Of a stretch of 64,000 nucleotides of DNA, positions 39,386-49,120 are shown piece after piece. Position 1 is the stretch's first letter; the number at the start of each line of letters is the position of its first letter. The DNA lies in contig CM017556.1 of the NCBI GenBank assembly GCA_007844125.1, positions 25,709,714 to 25,773,713 of the forward strand, in the 5' to 3' direction. The DNA comes from Sinonovacula constricta (lineage: Eukaryota > Mollusca > Bivalvia > Cardiida > Solecurtidae). The position numbers and the translations under genes are program-made. Under the pieces are notes generated by a model. It was not told the DNA's origin. It saw only the letters and a list, made by a program, of their open reading frames with translations, and searched no databases.

Positions 39386-39389
39386 GCTC

Positions 39390-40179
39390 CAACGATGTAT
39401 ACATGCATGAACAGTGGTTATAAGTGTCGCCAGATACAACGCGCTACACGCCAGTTTACCATGGGTCTACCATTAAGAATTTTGGTTTCATTGAAATGAT
39501 CACATTTTCTCATATGGAACCCACGCGTTTTAATCAAATATCATTAATGATTAACCAACCAAATGTCCAACACAAACTTATTTATTTCGCCCACGCTTGT
39601 TCTTTTGATCTTAGTAAGAATGTAATTGACATAAGCGTTGAAAATAGGATTTAATTTTTATGCATCAAATGAGTACAAATAACTTCTAATATAACTTGAT
39701 TATATAATATACTGTATATTAATAATATCATGACTTGTTAGATTTTATAATCAGTATCTTGTCGTTCAAGATAATTGAAACACCATTCAGCATTTTTTTC
39801 ACTTAATGTTCATGCCTAAATTTTCTACGTTTTTTTTTTCTGTTTTTAATGTAAAACATAATAGCTTTGTTTATCTTATTAGAGTTTTGTTAATCAACAT
39901 TATTCTGGAAATTATAAGCTTGTAAGACTAACATTGGTTTTATTTACATTGGTATTTTCAATGTGAATGTAGTTAATTCATTTGTTCTAAACACTGTTTT
40001 ATGGCTGGAAAAGAGCAATAAACGTTAGCAATCTATCAACAAATGTGTCCTATACGTTGTGTATTGTAAAATATGGTTAATATGATTTGGTCAGGCTAGC
40101 AAAAGCAGTCTTTAGTAAAGTTTATAACCTGTAAAAATCTTTAATATACTTCAGTGACAATATTGCCCCCCCCCCCCCC

Positions 40180-40210
<31 letters not shown>

Positions 40211-40255
40211 AATAAAAGTTCTTTTCACAATTGACAGGAATACTCATTTAAGTTG
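39390..40255. other. Non-coding stretch with poly-C/poly-A junction
   Basis: A run of about 14 Cs followed by about 11 As and an AT-rich tail lies at 40166-40215. Otherwise nothing recognised. Confidence 0.6.
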
Positions 40256-40256
40256 A

Positions 40257-41105
40257 TAAAGAACGAAATATAAATGCTTTCAGTTAAGGATATAGTACGA
40301 GATATGCACGCTATCAATTTACGATAAAGTACGAGATATGCAAGCTTTCAGTTTAGAATATAGTACGAGATATGCACGCTTTCGGTTTAGAATATAGAAC
40401 GAGATGTGCACGCTTTCAGTTTACGATATAGTACGAGATGTGCACGCTTTCAGTTTAGAATATAGTACGAGATGTGCACGCTTTCAGTTTAGGATATAGT
40501 ACGAGATATGCACGCTTTCAGTTTACCATAAAGTACGAGATGTGCACGCTTTCAGTTTACGATATAGTACGAGATGTGCACGCTTTCAGTTCAGGATAAA
40601 ATACGAGATGTGCACGCTTTTAGGTTAGGATATAGTACGAGATGTGCACGCTTTCAGTTTAGAATATAGTACGAGATGTGCACGCTTTCAGTTTAAGACA
40701 TAGTACGAGATATGCAAGCTTTCAGTTTAGAATATAGTACGAGATATGTACGCTTTCAGTTTACGATAAAGTATGATATGTGCACGCTTTCAGTTTACGG
40801 TATAGTACGAGATATGCACGCTTTCAGTTTACGATATAGTACGAGATGTGCACGCTTTCAGTTTACGATATAGTACGAGATATGCACGCTTTCAGTTTGG
40901 GACATAGTACGTGATATGCACGCTATCAGTTTAGGATATAGTACGAGATATGCACGCTTTCAGTTTAGAACATAGTACGAGATATGCACGCTATCAGTTG
41001 ACGATATAGTACGAGATATGCAATACTCTAATTTACGTTAAAGTACTAGATATAAACTCTTTCATGTGACGATAAAGAACGAGATATGCACGCTTTAACT
41101 TTACA
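40257..41105. repeat. 34-bp minisatellite, about 25 copies
   Basis: Tandem units of exactly 34 bp: cgctttcagtttaggatata, then gtacgagatatgca. The main variable positions are atatgca/atgtgca and ttagga/ttacga/ttagaa. The edge copies are the most diverged. There is no spacer, so it is not a CRISPR-like array. It lies in the putative leader intron of the SK gene, about 2.1 kb before its start codon. Confidence 0.97.
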
Positions 41106-41109
41106 GATC

Positions 41110-42720
41110 TATGTGGGTTTGTTTTTCTTTTGCTTTTTGCTGTCGATGACGCAACCCCTGACTTGCTGATTGTCTTATTTTTATATAAAGAACATTGTAT
41201 AAAATATATCATGATTGTCTGTTGTATTTATTAAATTATGCTTCATGGAATTTACAGATATAGTTCCTTTCTTTTGACACTTAACTCTAACTGTATACAT
41301 ATTTTTAAGTTCTTCTAATTAATTTGACACGTTCTTCAAATCTAAGAACAAATGCACATTTTCAACCACAGATGTAACGATTTTCCCTTAATTTTAGAGG
41401 ATAAGCAATGAGATTGTATTTCGATCCAATTTGTTAAGTTCCTAGCAGCTTATTAAGATTTCTGTAACCATCCCTGGCGTCTTTTTCCGAATCTTACGTT
41501 TAAAGTATTAAAACACTTACGAAGAACTGCTTATAATATAATCAGAAGGTTGTATTATTTGCGGGATAGCCTCCGTAAAAACGATCCACCTTCCATGCCT
41601 TATGCAAGAAGTGTCGATGTTCTTTTATAGATAGATACTGTCTGAAATTACACTTCCTTGAGTCAAACTTGTAGAAACAACGTAGAAAGAAGTGCCTGGT
41701 CTCACGTTTTAACATTGAAACACTAAGTAAATGCAAGCCATGACCAGTTGTATTTTTAGCAAAAATATCAGCCAATTTAAAAAATATGAGACAAAACAGA
41801 ATGTTGTTTAAAAATAGTATCATCGCAACAGAGAAAGCAATGTGTATTTTTATAATCTTACTAATTACGATATCACAACCAGTTTGTAAATTTCATGCAA
41901 TCATGTTCACTTGTCGAAAGTTAGAAGGAAGTGTCAGACGAATTGAGTTCTAATAACATTGGTACTGATAAACATTTTATTTGCCCAATTACTGTGCTAT
42001 AAGTTAGTTTTCTATACATACACTTGTCATAAACAATTAATGAAAAAAATAATTTACCGTTTAACAGTTTATAAATTATTGTTTTTATTTCAGTTACATG
42101 AAAACCATGCCACATAAACAATAATACAATGCTAATATATTTATTTTAATATATAATAACTTTAAATATATTATATCTTCCATTGATTTTGTTAAAATAA
42201 TGCACCTGCGAGAGAATTTGCATTTTTTTTTTCGTTGAATTTTATATAAAAAGATACTATAAATATATTTTTAAATGACACTAGTGTATTTTAAAGTGAT
42301 AAACTTGTCAAATAATTAACTCATTTATGAAATATTAACCAAATTAAAAGTAAGTTTTATATTTCTGGACTGGCATCATTACCATTTGTTTTTTATCAAA
42401 ACAACTTCTGACGTATGTTTTAATAAAAATATAGTATTTTGTGAATTGTAGCTTAATAAAAAAAAACAACCCGCTTTTATGATTCAATTTAATTGTGAAG
42501 ACAGCTCAAATTATTGATTAATAGTAATTTATCTGCTTTATAAATGACACAAACTTGTTTTCCCAAAACTAACACGCGATCTTCTTGGGCTCAAGAAATA
42601 TTCGTTTTACGCTGTTAAACGTCGTCATACGGCATAGCTGTTTTGAAGTAAAATGATGTTCTCAATATATAATGGGGTTATATCATTTATAGATACATCA
42701 AAATCTTGTTTATTTTCATT
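41110..42720. other. Non-coding stretch upstream of the SK gene
   Basis: AT-rich, nothing recognised. Minus-strand frames near 41542-41823 and 41921-42121 lack any domain. Confidence 0.5.
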
Positions 42721-42724
42721 TCAG

Positions 42725-43249
42725 ATGCCAGAAACACGACCTGTATATCTTGACGTCCTGAAAACATTTTACCTCTGAACTCTTCGTGAACCGCTGAACC
42801 GTTTTGAATGAATTAAAACTTCCAAACACAACGACGCTGTTAATTGTTTTCTTCTTAATTTCTGGATGCGTATAAAACGGTTAACTGCTGTTGTTTATTT
42901 ACAAACAGGATAAGCAACGGACAACAAACCATAAGTAAAGTGTACACAATTTTCACATGAGCAATATTAGCCGTATAGAACATGACATTGAAGTGGTGCG
43001 AATAGAAGTCGCATATTTTAAATATACATACTTTGTCATTACATAGCAATTATGTGTCATAGAGCTTTATTGTTTTTACAGTCGTGGCTTGCCTAATAAA
43101 CAGTTCGCCTTTGATAGATACAATTACTAGTGGGTGAGAAAGCTTCCTATTGGAAAATTGTTTCATTCAGATAAATTGGAACTGAAACACTGGCATTGTC
43201 ATGGCACGATAATTTCCGACAAGATTAAGTACTTCTGTGACTGGAAGAA
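42725..43249 (+). promoter_or_regulatory. SK gene 5' untranslated region with two splice acceptors
   Basis: Acceptors with good pyrimidine tracts end at 42724 (ttattttcatttcag) and 43080 (tattgtttttacag). If the first is used, the leader begins with a 17-codon upstream frame (ATG 42725, stop TGA at 42776-42778), which could damp translation. The stretch 43000-43249 is conserved in dead copies A-D, and the acceptor at 43080 has a counterpart in copy D (cttttacag, about 56871-56879), supporting a real exon edge there. Start-codon context is gaagaaATGTCT. Confidence 0.5.
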
Positions 43250-44650
43250 ATGTCTACGGTTATTGAAGATCCCCAAATACCACTTGTTGGATTAAACGGA
43301 AGGAACAAATTATACTCCGATAGCGACATGGGTTCGCCTGTTCAGCTTGAGATGCCGGTGCCATCTGGGAGGTGTCGATTCGAGACCGTCGGAAACATGC
43401 TAGCCAAGCGTAAAGAATTGTTTAAGAAGAGAAAATGTAACTGCGATGTCGCCCTATATTCGGCCATAATTGGAATTGGTCTCATGATTCTAGACACAGA
43501 GCTTGCTGCTGCTGGGATTATTGTACGCGGCAGCTATATGTCAAATTCAATCAAAGTCCTCATCACAGCATCTACGGCCTCGCTCCTGGCATCCCTTGGA
43601 TTCTATCATTATCAAGACATTCAATTATTCACTGTGGACAACGGAGTAAATGACATCCGATTGGCAATGTCTTTTCATCGAGTTATAAAGATTTGTGCAG
43701 AATTTTTATTATGTAGCATTCATCCTATACCAGGGGATTTCACCATAACATGGCCTGCCACCGTCAGCGAAGGGCAGCTCCCAAGACGATTGACAGTTCC
43801 ACTTGACGTTGTTCTGTCCTTACCTATGTTTCTCAGATGTTACCTCATTTGCCGCGCCATCATGCTTCATAGCCGCCTCTACCAAGATGCTTCGTCACAA
43901 GGTCTTGGAGCATTGAATCGCATTAATTTCAATTTTCGATTTGTATTCAAATCTCTGATGGCGCTTTATCCAGAGTACGTTCTTGCAATCATTATGGCTT
44001 CAGCATTGCTTACCTCTAGCTGGGCGCTACGACTGTGTGAAATGTACGGAGTCGGTGGATTCCAGGATACAGTTCATTCGAACTTTTTCAATTGTCTCTG
44101 GCTAATTGCCGTAACATTTCTCTCCGTCGGTTACGGCGATATTGTTCCGTCGTCTTACTGTGGTCGAAGTATCGCTGTTCTCACAGGAATGATGGGTGCC
44201 GGATGTACAGCTCTGGTTGTAGCAGTGCTTGCAAGGCGACTCGAATTGTCCAGAGCAGAAAAATATGTCCATGACTTCGTTCTAGACGCTGACCTCGACA
44301 AACGCCTCAAACACGAGGCAGCAAATGTGATGAAAGCCGGCTGGTTTGTATATAAACTGAAGAAAACTCAAGCAAACATGTCAAAAATCGTTGAGCACCA
44401 TAGAAAACTTTTACGCGCTGTCTACAATATTCGTGAAATTAAAGCAGCTCAGCGAAGGCTTCTTGACAATTCTATAACCATTATTGAAATGGGAAAATCA
44501 CAAAATGAAACAAATTTGACAATGAATGTGATAAAACAGAAACAAATTGTTCTTGAAGAAAAAGTTGAAAGTATAGAAGGAAAGTTGTCACTAGTGTTGG
44601 ACAAGGTTGTGGCCATAAACCGAGCCCTTCATGGTAACAAACTGGACTGA
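43250..44650 (+). CDS. KCNN-like: Small-conductance Ca2+-activated K+ channel (SK/KCNN family), intronless
   Basis: 466 codons in one uninterrupted exon. Members of this family form tetrameric plasma-membrane K+ channels opened by Ca2+ through bound calmodulin. Visible order: short N-terminus with a basic KRKELFKKRK stretch (53-62); S1 about 67-88; S2 about 101-121; QLFTVDNG (125-132); S3 about 138-157 followed by HPIPG (158-162); S4 about 184-207; an ALNRINFNFRFVFKSLM linker (221-237); S5 about 243-262; pore helix and SVGYGD filter (292-297; usual SK filter is SIGYGD); S6 with LTGMMGAGCTALVVAV (311-326); calmodulin-binding domain about 330-405 starting ARRLELSRAEKYVHDF; coiled coil about 405-460. 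All hallmark parts are present and the length is normal for the family. Typical SK genes are multi-exon, so the lack of coding introns is unusual. Four decayed relatives lie in the window. Confidence 0.95.
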   Translation: MSTVIEDPQIPLVGLNGRNKLYSDSDMGSPVQLEMPVPSGRCRFETVGNMLAKRKELFKKRKCNCDVALYSAIIGIGLMILDTELAAAGIIVRGSYMSNSIKVLITASTASLLASLGFYHYQDIQLFTVDNGVNDIRLAMSFHRVIKICAEFLLCSIHPIPGDFTITWPATVSEGQLPRRLTVPLDVVLSLPMFLRCYLICRAIMLHSRLYQDASSQGLGALNRINFNFRFVFKSLMALYPEYVLAIIMASALLTSSWALRLCEMYGVGGFQDTVHSNFFNCLWLIAVTFLSVGYGDIVPSSYCGRSIAVLTGMMGAGCTALVVAVLARRLELSRAEKYVHDFVLDADLDKRLKHEAANVMKAGWFVYKLKKTQANMSKIVEHHRKLLRAVYNIREIKAAQRRLLDNSITIIEMGKSQNETNLTMNVIKQKQIVLEEKVESIEGKLSLVLDKVVAINRALHGNKLD

Positions 44651-45135
44651 CTTGATGGCTGAAATTTTTAATGTGACAATACTTGGTATAAATAATGCTC
44701 ATTTTATGGAATCTTGCTGCATGTATATATGATTGTGAACGACTTTCGTCTATGAAAGGGTGTAGCTAGCCTAGCGTTTCTTTACCAGTTGTACATATAA
44801 GCACGAAGTATCACAATGTATATTTACAACAATAGTTCTGTTGTTGTTCTTTGCCTCCAAATCTGAAAAAAGATAGTTTGACCACACAAACAAAAGTTGC
44901 ATGTTTGAAAATCATGTTTCTCTAATTTCTTTTTACTTCCTTACTCCAAACTGTTTGATAAAATATATGCAATGTCCTTTTACAGCAATCATCTATTAAA
45001 ATATAATAATAATATAAATCATATAATAATAGTTCTTAAAAAGTTCCTCTTCTGCATTAATCTTGGACGTTTATTACATTGTTTATACACAGGCAGTTAA
45101 CCAGAGACAATATGGATAAAGAATATCATTTTGAA
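44651..45135 (+). other. SK gene 3' untranslated and downstream region
   Basis: AT-rich sequence after the TGA at 44648-44650. The first plausible poly(A) signal is ATTAAA at 44995-45000. No poly-A tract follows the coding region, which argues that the intact gene itself is not a recent retrocopy with a retained tail. Confidence 0.4.
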
Positions 45136-45137
45136 TA

Positions 45138-45268
45138 TGAAAAAGGAGATGGCAAAGTCCTCTGAGCATTGCAAAATATACCAACATTTGAAAAGGCAAA
45201 GTAAAAACACATCTGTGATGAGTCATTAAACTAAAAAACAAACATGAAACAAAACCCCTGGAACGGTC
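45138..45268 (-). mobile_element. C-rep copy 8
   Basis: Reverse-strand match: agtcctctgagcattgcaaa at the 3' side, gaaaaggca, cacatctgtgatgagtcatt, and ctggaacggtc near the head. Head to head with copy 9. Confidence 0.65.
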
Positions 45269-45334
45269 TGAACCAAAATATAAACGATGCCCCGACAACA
45301 GTGTAGCAGCGGCTAAATGGCGACAAATTTGCCG

Positions 45335-45428
45335 AAAATACAATTACATCGGTCCTTTTGCCGGTTGACCGTTCCAAGGCGGTAACTGCTGTTATTTTCT
45401 TTTTGTATGTTATCTCTCACCTCGCCTC
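45335..45428 (+). mobile_element. C-rep copy 9 (3'-truncated)
   Basis: atcggtccttttgccggt, gaccgttccaaggcggtaac, tatgttatctctcacctc; then similarity ends. It forms an inverted pair with copy 8, 67 bp apart. Confidence 0.7.
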
Positions 45429-45758
45429 AAAAGTCTAATGATATTCATGCAGGTAACGTGAAACCGTGGAAGTTTATTTTTCATAAATAAAAGCATAGGA
45501 TGTGTTCCAAGCGGTTTAACTGTTGGAATATCTTATAAAATCGTTAAAACCGCGTTTTAGCGAAAATAATCTTTTGTAAAAACAAAATCAATGGAATCAT
45601 TCAAGTTTTCATGTCGCTAATCTGTGTTAGCCCTTAACAAAATGAATATATATGGACCATTTTCTATTGTCATATCTGTTTGTCATCAGTTCTCTCTTAA
45701 ATAATTAAACAGTTAACATTTCGAAACAGATAATAACAAGACGATTTCTGGATTCCAG
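45429..45758. other. Non-coding stretch
   Basis: No feature recognised apart from the acceptor-like gattccag ending at 45758. Confidence 0.5.
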
Positions 45759-46014
45759 TGCGAGAAACCTATAGGAAGCAATGTCCGACACGCTGTTACA
45801 AAACACCGCTTATAAATTTTCACCGAGGGAGACGATCGTGTTTGTATCATTGCCCGTTTTCCTATTTATATTCGGTGCACTTTTGTCCCTGGCTGTATGG
45901 TCTTATCCAATCGGGACCCCTCGGCGATTTCTTTGGAAAGAGACCTCGGGAATCATATGCAGAGAAAGTAGTCCGTCCCTGATTGTGACCTCGCGTGATC
46001 ACTATGAACAATGA
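45759..46014 (+). CDS. Candidate first coding exon of a small membrane protein
   Basis: A splice acceptor (gattccag, ends 45758) is followed by an ATG at 45781 in acceptable context (G at -3). The frame reads 77 codons to a stop at 46012-46014. It has a short polar N-terminus, then a strongly hydrophobic segment at about residues 17-44 (IVFVSLPVFLFIFGALLSLA), then a Trp/Pro/Arg-rich flank. Codon use is less AT-skewed than the surroundings. If a weak donor after codon 62 plus one base (AAA/GTAGTC, about 45969) is used, the frame joins in phase with the candidate exon at 47151-47298, giving a roughly 111-residue protein with two membrane spans. I do not recognise the family. A strong donor (GTAAGC at 46048) after the stop is an alternative edge. 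Confidence 0.3.
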
Positions 46015-46082
46015 AATACGAAATTCTAAATACACACTGAAGAATAGGTAAGCGTGAGATTTTCATTGTTTGTTTGAGTGTT

Positions 46083-46515
46083 TTAATGGGTGATATTGAA
46101 TGAATGAGTTAAATGCTGGACTTGATCCTCCATAACAGAATTCAACTGGGTTACAACCACGGTTATTCCTGGTTTGGGCAAATTATTTTTCTTCTGAAAT
46201 ATGAATGGCAACAACTGAAATATAACACTTTTTCCAAAACCCGTCAGTAAAACACAGATGCAGTCTTTTAAATCATACACGTGATGTAAAGTCTTCAATT
46301 GTTCAGCTTTCAGAGTGTGTTTTAAATTTAATTTTTCAACAGCAAAAGACACACATTTTTCGAAGGTCGCCATATTTAAACAAACGCGCTTAGGTAGCCG
46401 AATTACAACTGACCATATTACTGAAACTATAAATAGATGGTTGTATCACTACTATGGTTTAAGAGGTTATTTTCTGAATGTTCGAAAGTTACGGAAATTG
46501 CCGAGTTGTTACGAT
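46083..46515 (-). pseudogene. RecQ-like DEAD-box helicase fragment with leader
   Basis: Minus strand. The ATG at 46373-46371 opens MATFEKCVSFAVEKLNL, followed by LKAEQL (the helicase Q-motif/motif 0 region), a Walker A remnant LLTGFGKS (normally PTGFGKS; the Pro is replaced by Leu) at about residues 42-49, then FQLLPF and a motif Ia region with VVTQLNSVMEDQV (normally a VV.PL..L..DQ pattern). It stops at about residue 96, before the DEAH/DEVH box, so ATPase and unwinding activity cannot be encoded here. The sequence 46493-46513 upstream carries the leader motif shared with the fragment at 1147. It sits inside the putative intron between 46014 and 47150. Either a first exon only or a truncated copy; loss of function is likely. 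Confidence 0.75.
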
Positions 46516-47150
46516 TGTGGTCTTATTATCACACTGACCTAATGACCTAATACAACACGGCGTTAGCGTAATTTGTTCTTGTTTATGTACGAGTAACACT
46601 GATAGAAAGTCAAAATGTCATACCGAAGATTGTTTATGTGGTGATTTTATATCAACTCATTTAAAACATTATCTCTCCGGTAAAAGGTACAACAACAACC
46701 AAAACAGGACGTAATTGGCTGAGCAAACTACCCAGACAAATGGAAACTGGCCCCCTAATTGTGTCCGACTTTAACAAGGCAAATGAAATGGTTAGCTCCA
46801 GTCGAAATCCTTCCATATTATGATATAGGATATGTTGTTATGTAATTATAAGCATCGTGGCGTACATAATGTACATCAAAAATACATAAGAAAAGCATGT
46901 ACCAAAACGTATGACGCAGTCAAGAGAACAATGAAATGATTTGGTTTTATTATATTGTTAACTTTTTTTCTTCTGTTTTATATGAACAGCTTTTTTCGAC
47001 GAAGTAGTTTTAATTATTATTTACTATTATTACTATTTATTACTATTTAGTCCTTCGATGGATAAAACCAAACAACTTGACTGACTGCAGTATAACTGTT
47101 CTATGTACAAGATTTAATTTTCGTCTTTGTCTTTCTTTCTTACTTTTTGA
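46516..47150. other. Non-coding stretch between candidate exons
   Basis: Nothing recognised. Ends in a pyrimidine-rich acceptor (tctttcttactttttgaag). Confidence 0.45.
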
Positions 47151-47298
47151 AGCTCACCCATCTTGGTATGGTAATGCTCCATTCATCATGTGGACATTCA
47201 TCTCAGTAAGCATCATTGCCCAGTTTTTACTCCGGACAGCATGGTCTCCGTTCAATGTTTCTTCATGGCGTTATAACAAGCTGCAGCCACTTGCATAA
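47151..47298 (+). CDS. Candidate last coding exon of a small membrane protein
   Basis: After the acceptor ending at 47150, a frame of 48 codons runs to a stop at 47296-47298: HPSWYGNAPF, a hydrophobic span (IMWTFISVSIIAQFLL), then RTAWSPFNVSSW and a short tail. The phase (two bases complete a split codon) matches a donor after 45969 in the upstream candidate exon. Trp/Pro-rich flanks to a single membrane span resemble the end of a small polytopic protein. Family not recognised; needs transcript support. Confidence 0.3.
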
Positions 47299-47890
47299 AC
47301 AGCGTAAATTGTAACAAGTGGTTAAAATTTGGTTAACACACATGCTTTGTTTACGTTGCTGTTGTTCTATTGAAAAAAATGTTTTCGTTAATTTAACCGC
47401 TTCCAATTTAAACCAGTTAAATTATATCCCAAAGTAAAAATAACCGCTCTTTTGGCCAATGAGAATGTTACATTATGGTGCATTTTGGTTAACTTAACTA
47501 TTTGTCAAAATTTAAAATTTCAATTAAGTAACCAAAATGTTAACTGCATGCATACACATGAATAATCGCTTTGGTTAACAGAACACGCTAGTTAAAGTAA
47601 ACCTCGCGTAGGAAGTTAATCAAATGTTTACTTTAACCATTGCTCATACACATTGGTGCTGATATCCTTATGCTTGTTATTGTGGTTCGCTGTTATACAA
47701 TATTATTGTTAAGGAATCGATTTGCTTAATATCATACAGATAACAGAAATCATGGTGTCGAATATATCGTGGAAAGTTATGTAACAACAAATGTCAATGA
47801 TGCCACTAACGTATAAACAGAGCACATAATACAAACAATCGATAGTCAGTGGATACTTCAGAAATGTTACATCACACAATCATCGTTGAT
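47299..47890. other. Non-coding stretch rich in GGTTAA words
   Basis: From 47325 to 47640 the words ggttaa, gttaac and ttaacc recur about a dozen times, including an inverted pair attttggttaacttaa (47483-47498) / ttaagtaaccaaaat (47525-47539). It may be a decayed palindromic element. Confidence 0.4.
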
Positions 47891-48172
47891 GGGATGGAAT
47901 GGGATTAGCCGGCATTTTTGCCGATACTGCGCAGCGACATTTCTATCATTATAGCACAGGGGCACTTATGAGGTGCCCAGGGACTGAACCCGGCAGGTCC
48001 ATTATACTGACACCGAGGAGTCAGACGTAATGCTGTCCCCTTAGACCCTAACGTTAGGAGGGAAGCCACTACTACCAACTTTAAAATCTTTGGTTTGACC
48101 CGGCCGGGGTTTGAACCCACGACCTCCCGATCTGCAAGCCGACGCTCTACCACCTGGGCTATTGCGGCCGGT
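47891..48172 (-). mobile_element. SINE-A copy 3, full length with 14-bp target duplication
   Basis: Complete 282-bp element with head (ggccgcaatagc), B box (gggtttgaaccc, about 48107-48118) and simple tail. The 14-bp word caatcatcgttgat flanks it exactly at 47877-47890 and 48173-48186. This is the cleanest insertion in the window and fixes the ends of the family. Confidence 0.95.
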
Positions 48173-48186
48173 CAATCATCGTTGAT

Positions 48187-49020
48187 AGTCGGATTGATAA
48201 CGAAAAGAAATTTTTAGCCTCATGAATCGTTGTCATTAACGACAAAATTATGTTTGTTAAAGATACAACCTATATAATTTCATCGTTCGTATTTGTTAAA
48301 CGGTGGGTATTCATTAAGCTCTGCCTTAATTGTAAGGTCCTTTTGTACGTTTATGTATGTCATATTTCCTGACATTGGCAAGTGACTGGAAACTAGCCCT
48401 TCATTTATAATTTGTAAAAACTGCTCTTTTCCTGGGCTGTGGAGATCATTACCGCTGATCCGTACATCTGTATGGCAAATGACAGTGGCATAATGAACTA
48501 CACTACAATAAGAGGTTTACTCCCGGTATCAGATGGACTAATCACATATTTAGTATTATTGTAATATTATTAATATCTTACGTGAGTTCCGATTTGCGCA
48601 CAATGGGTCAGTAAACGGATCCTAGGCAAACGTAAAACTGATAACCGAACCACATTATTATGTTGCTAATAGTTATCATTCATAGTAAGAATAATTCCAA
48701 TAGGTCTGTTTGCTGGCTGGTTAAAGTTAAAATATTGTGGAATGGGCAAAACTTAACCCTTATACCTTTTACAACTGTCAGTTCTAACACATATAGCTCC
48801 CCCCCCCCCCTTATACTTTCATTAAGGGTGCAGCAAGAATCCTTTATTACCTACCTTTGCTTTAAAACAAACATGACAAACGTGTTTATTCATGTCTAGT
48901 GTAAGCAAAAAATTATATACATGTACGTTGAAAACTCTCCGACATAGATACGAATCTGACTTGCTTGGTTTTGATTTTTAAATACCTAGCAGAGACCAAT
49001 AATGACCATTTCAGCGAAGG
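48187..49020. other. Non-coding stretch
   Basis: No gene. A poly-C run of 12 lies at about 48798-48810. Confidence 0.5.
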
Positions 49021-49024
49021 TAAG

Positions 49025-49120
49025 CAATTTTGGTGGAGAAAAACCTCAAACAAATGTCTGAGTAGAACCACCGGCTCACCGCAGGTCCTCTTGTAGACCT
49101 TTCCATATTAAGTCCTTTGC
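49025..49120 (-). mobile_element. SINE-B body fragment
   Basis: On the minus strand: gacctgcggtgagc, cggtggttctactcagac and ttctccaccaaaattgctta, in the same order as the bodies at 37028 and 52655. Confidence 0.65.

Noticed and set aside
40257..41105. CRISPR-like array
   Set aside because: The units are directly adjacent 34-bp repeats with no unique spacers, and the genome is animal. It is a minisatellite; likewise 62269-62781.
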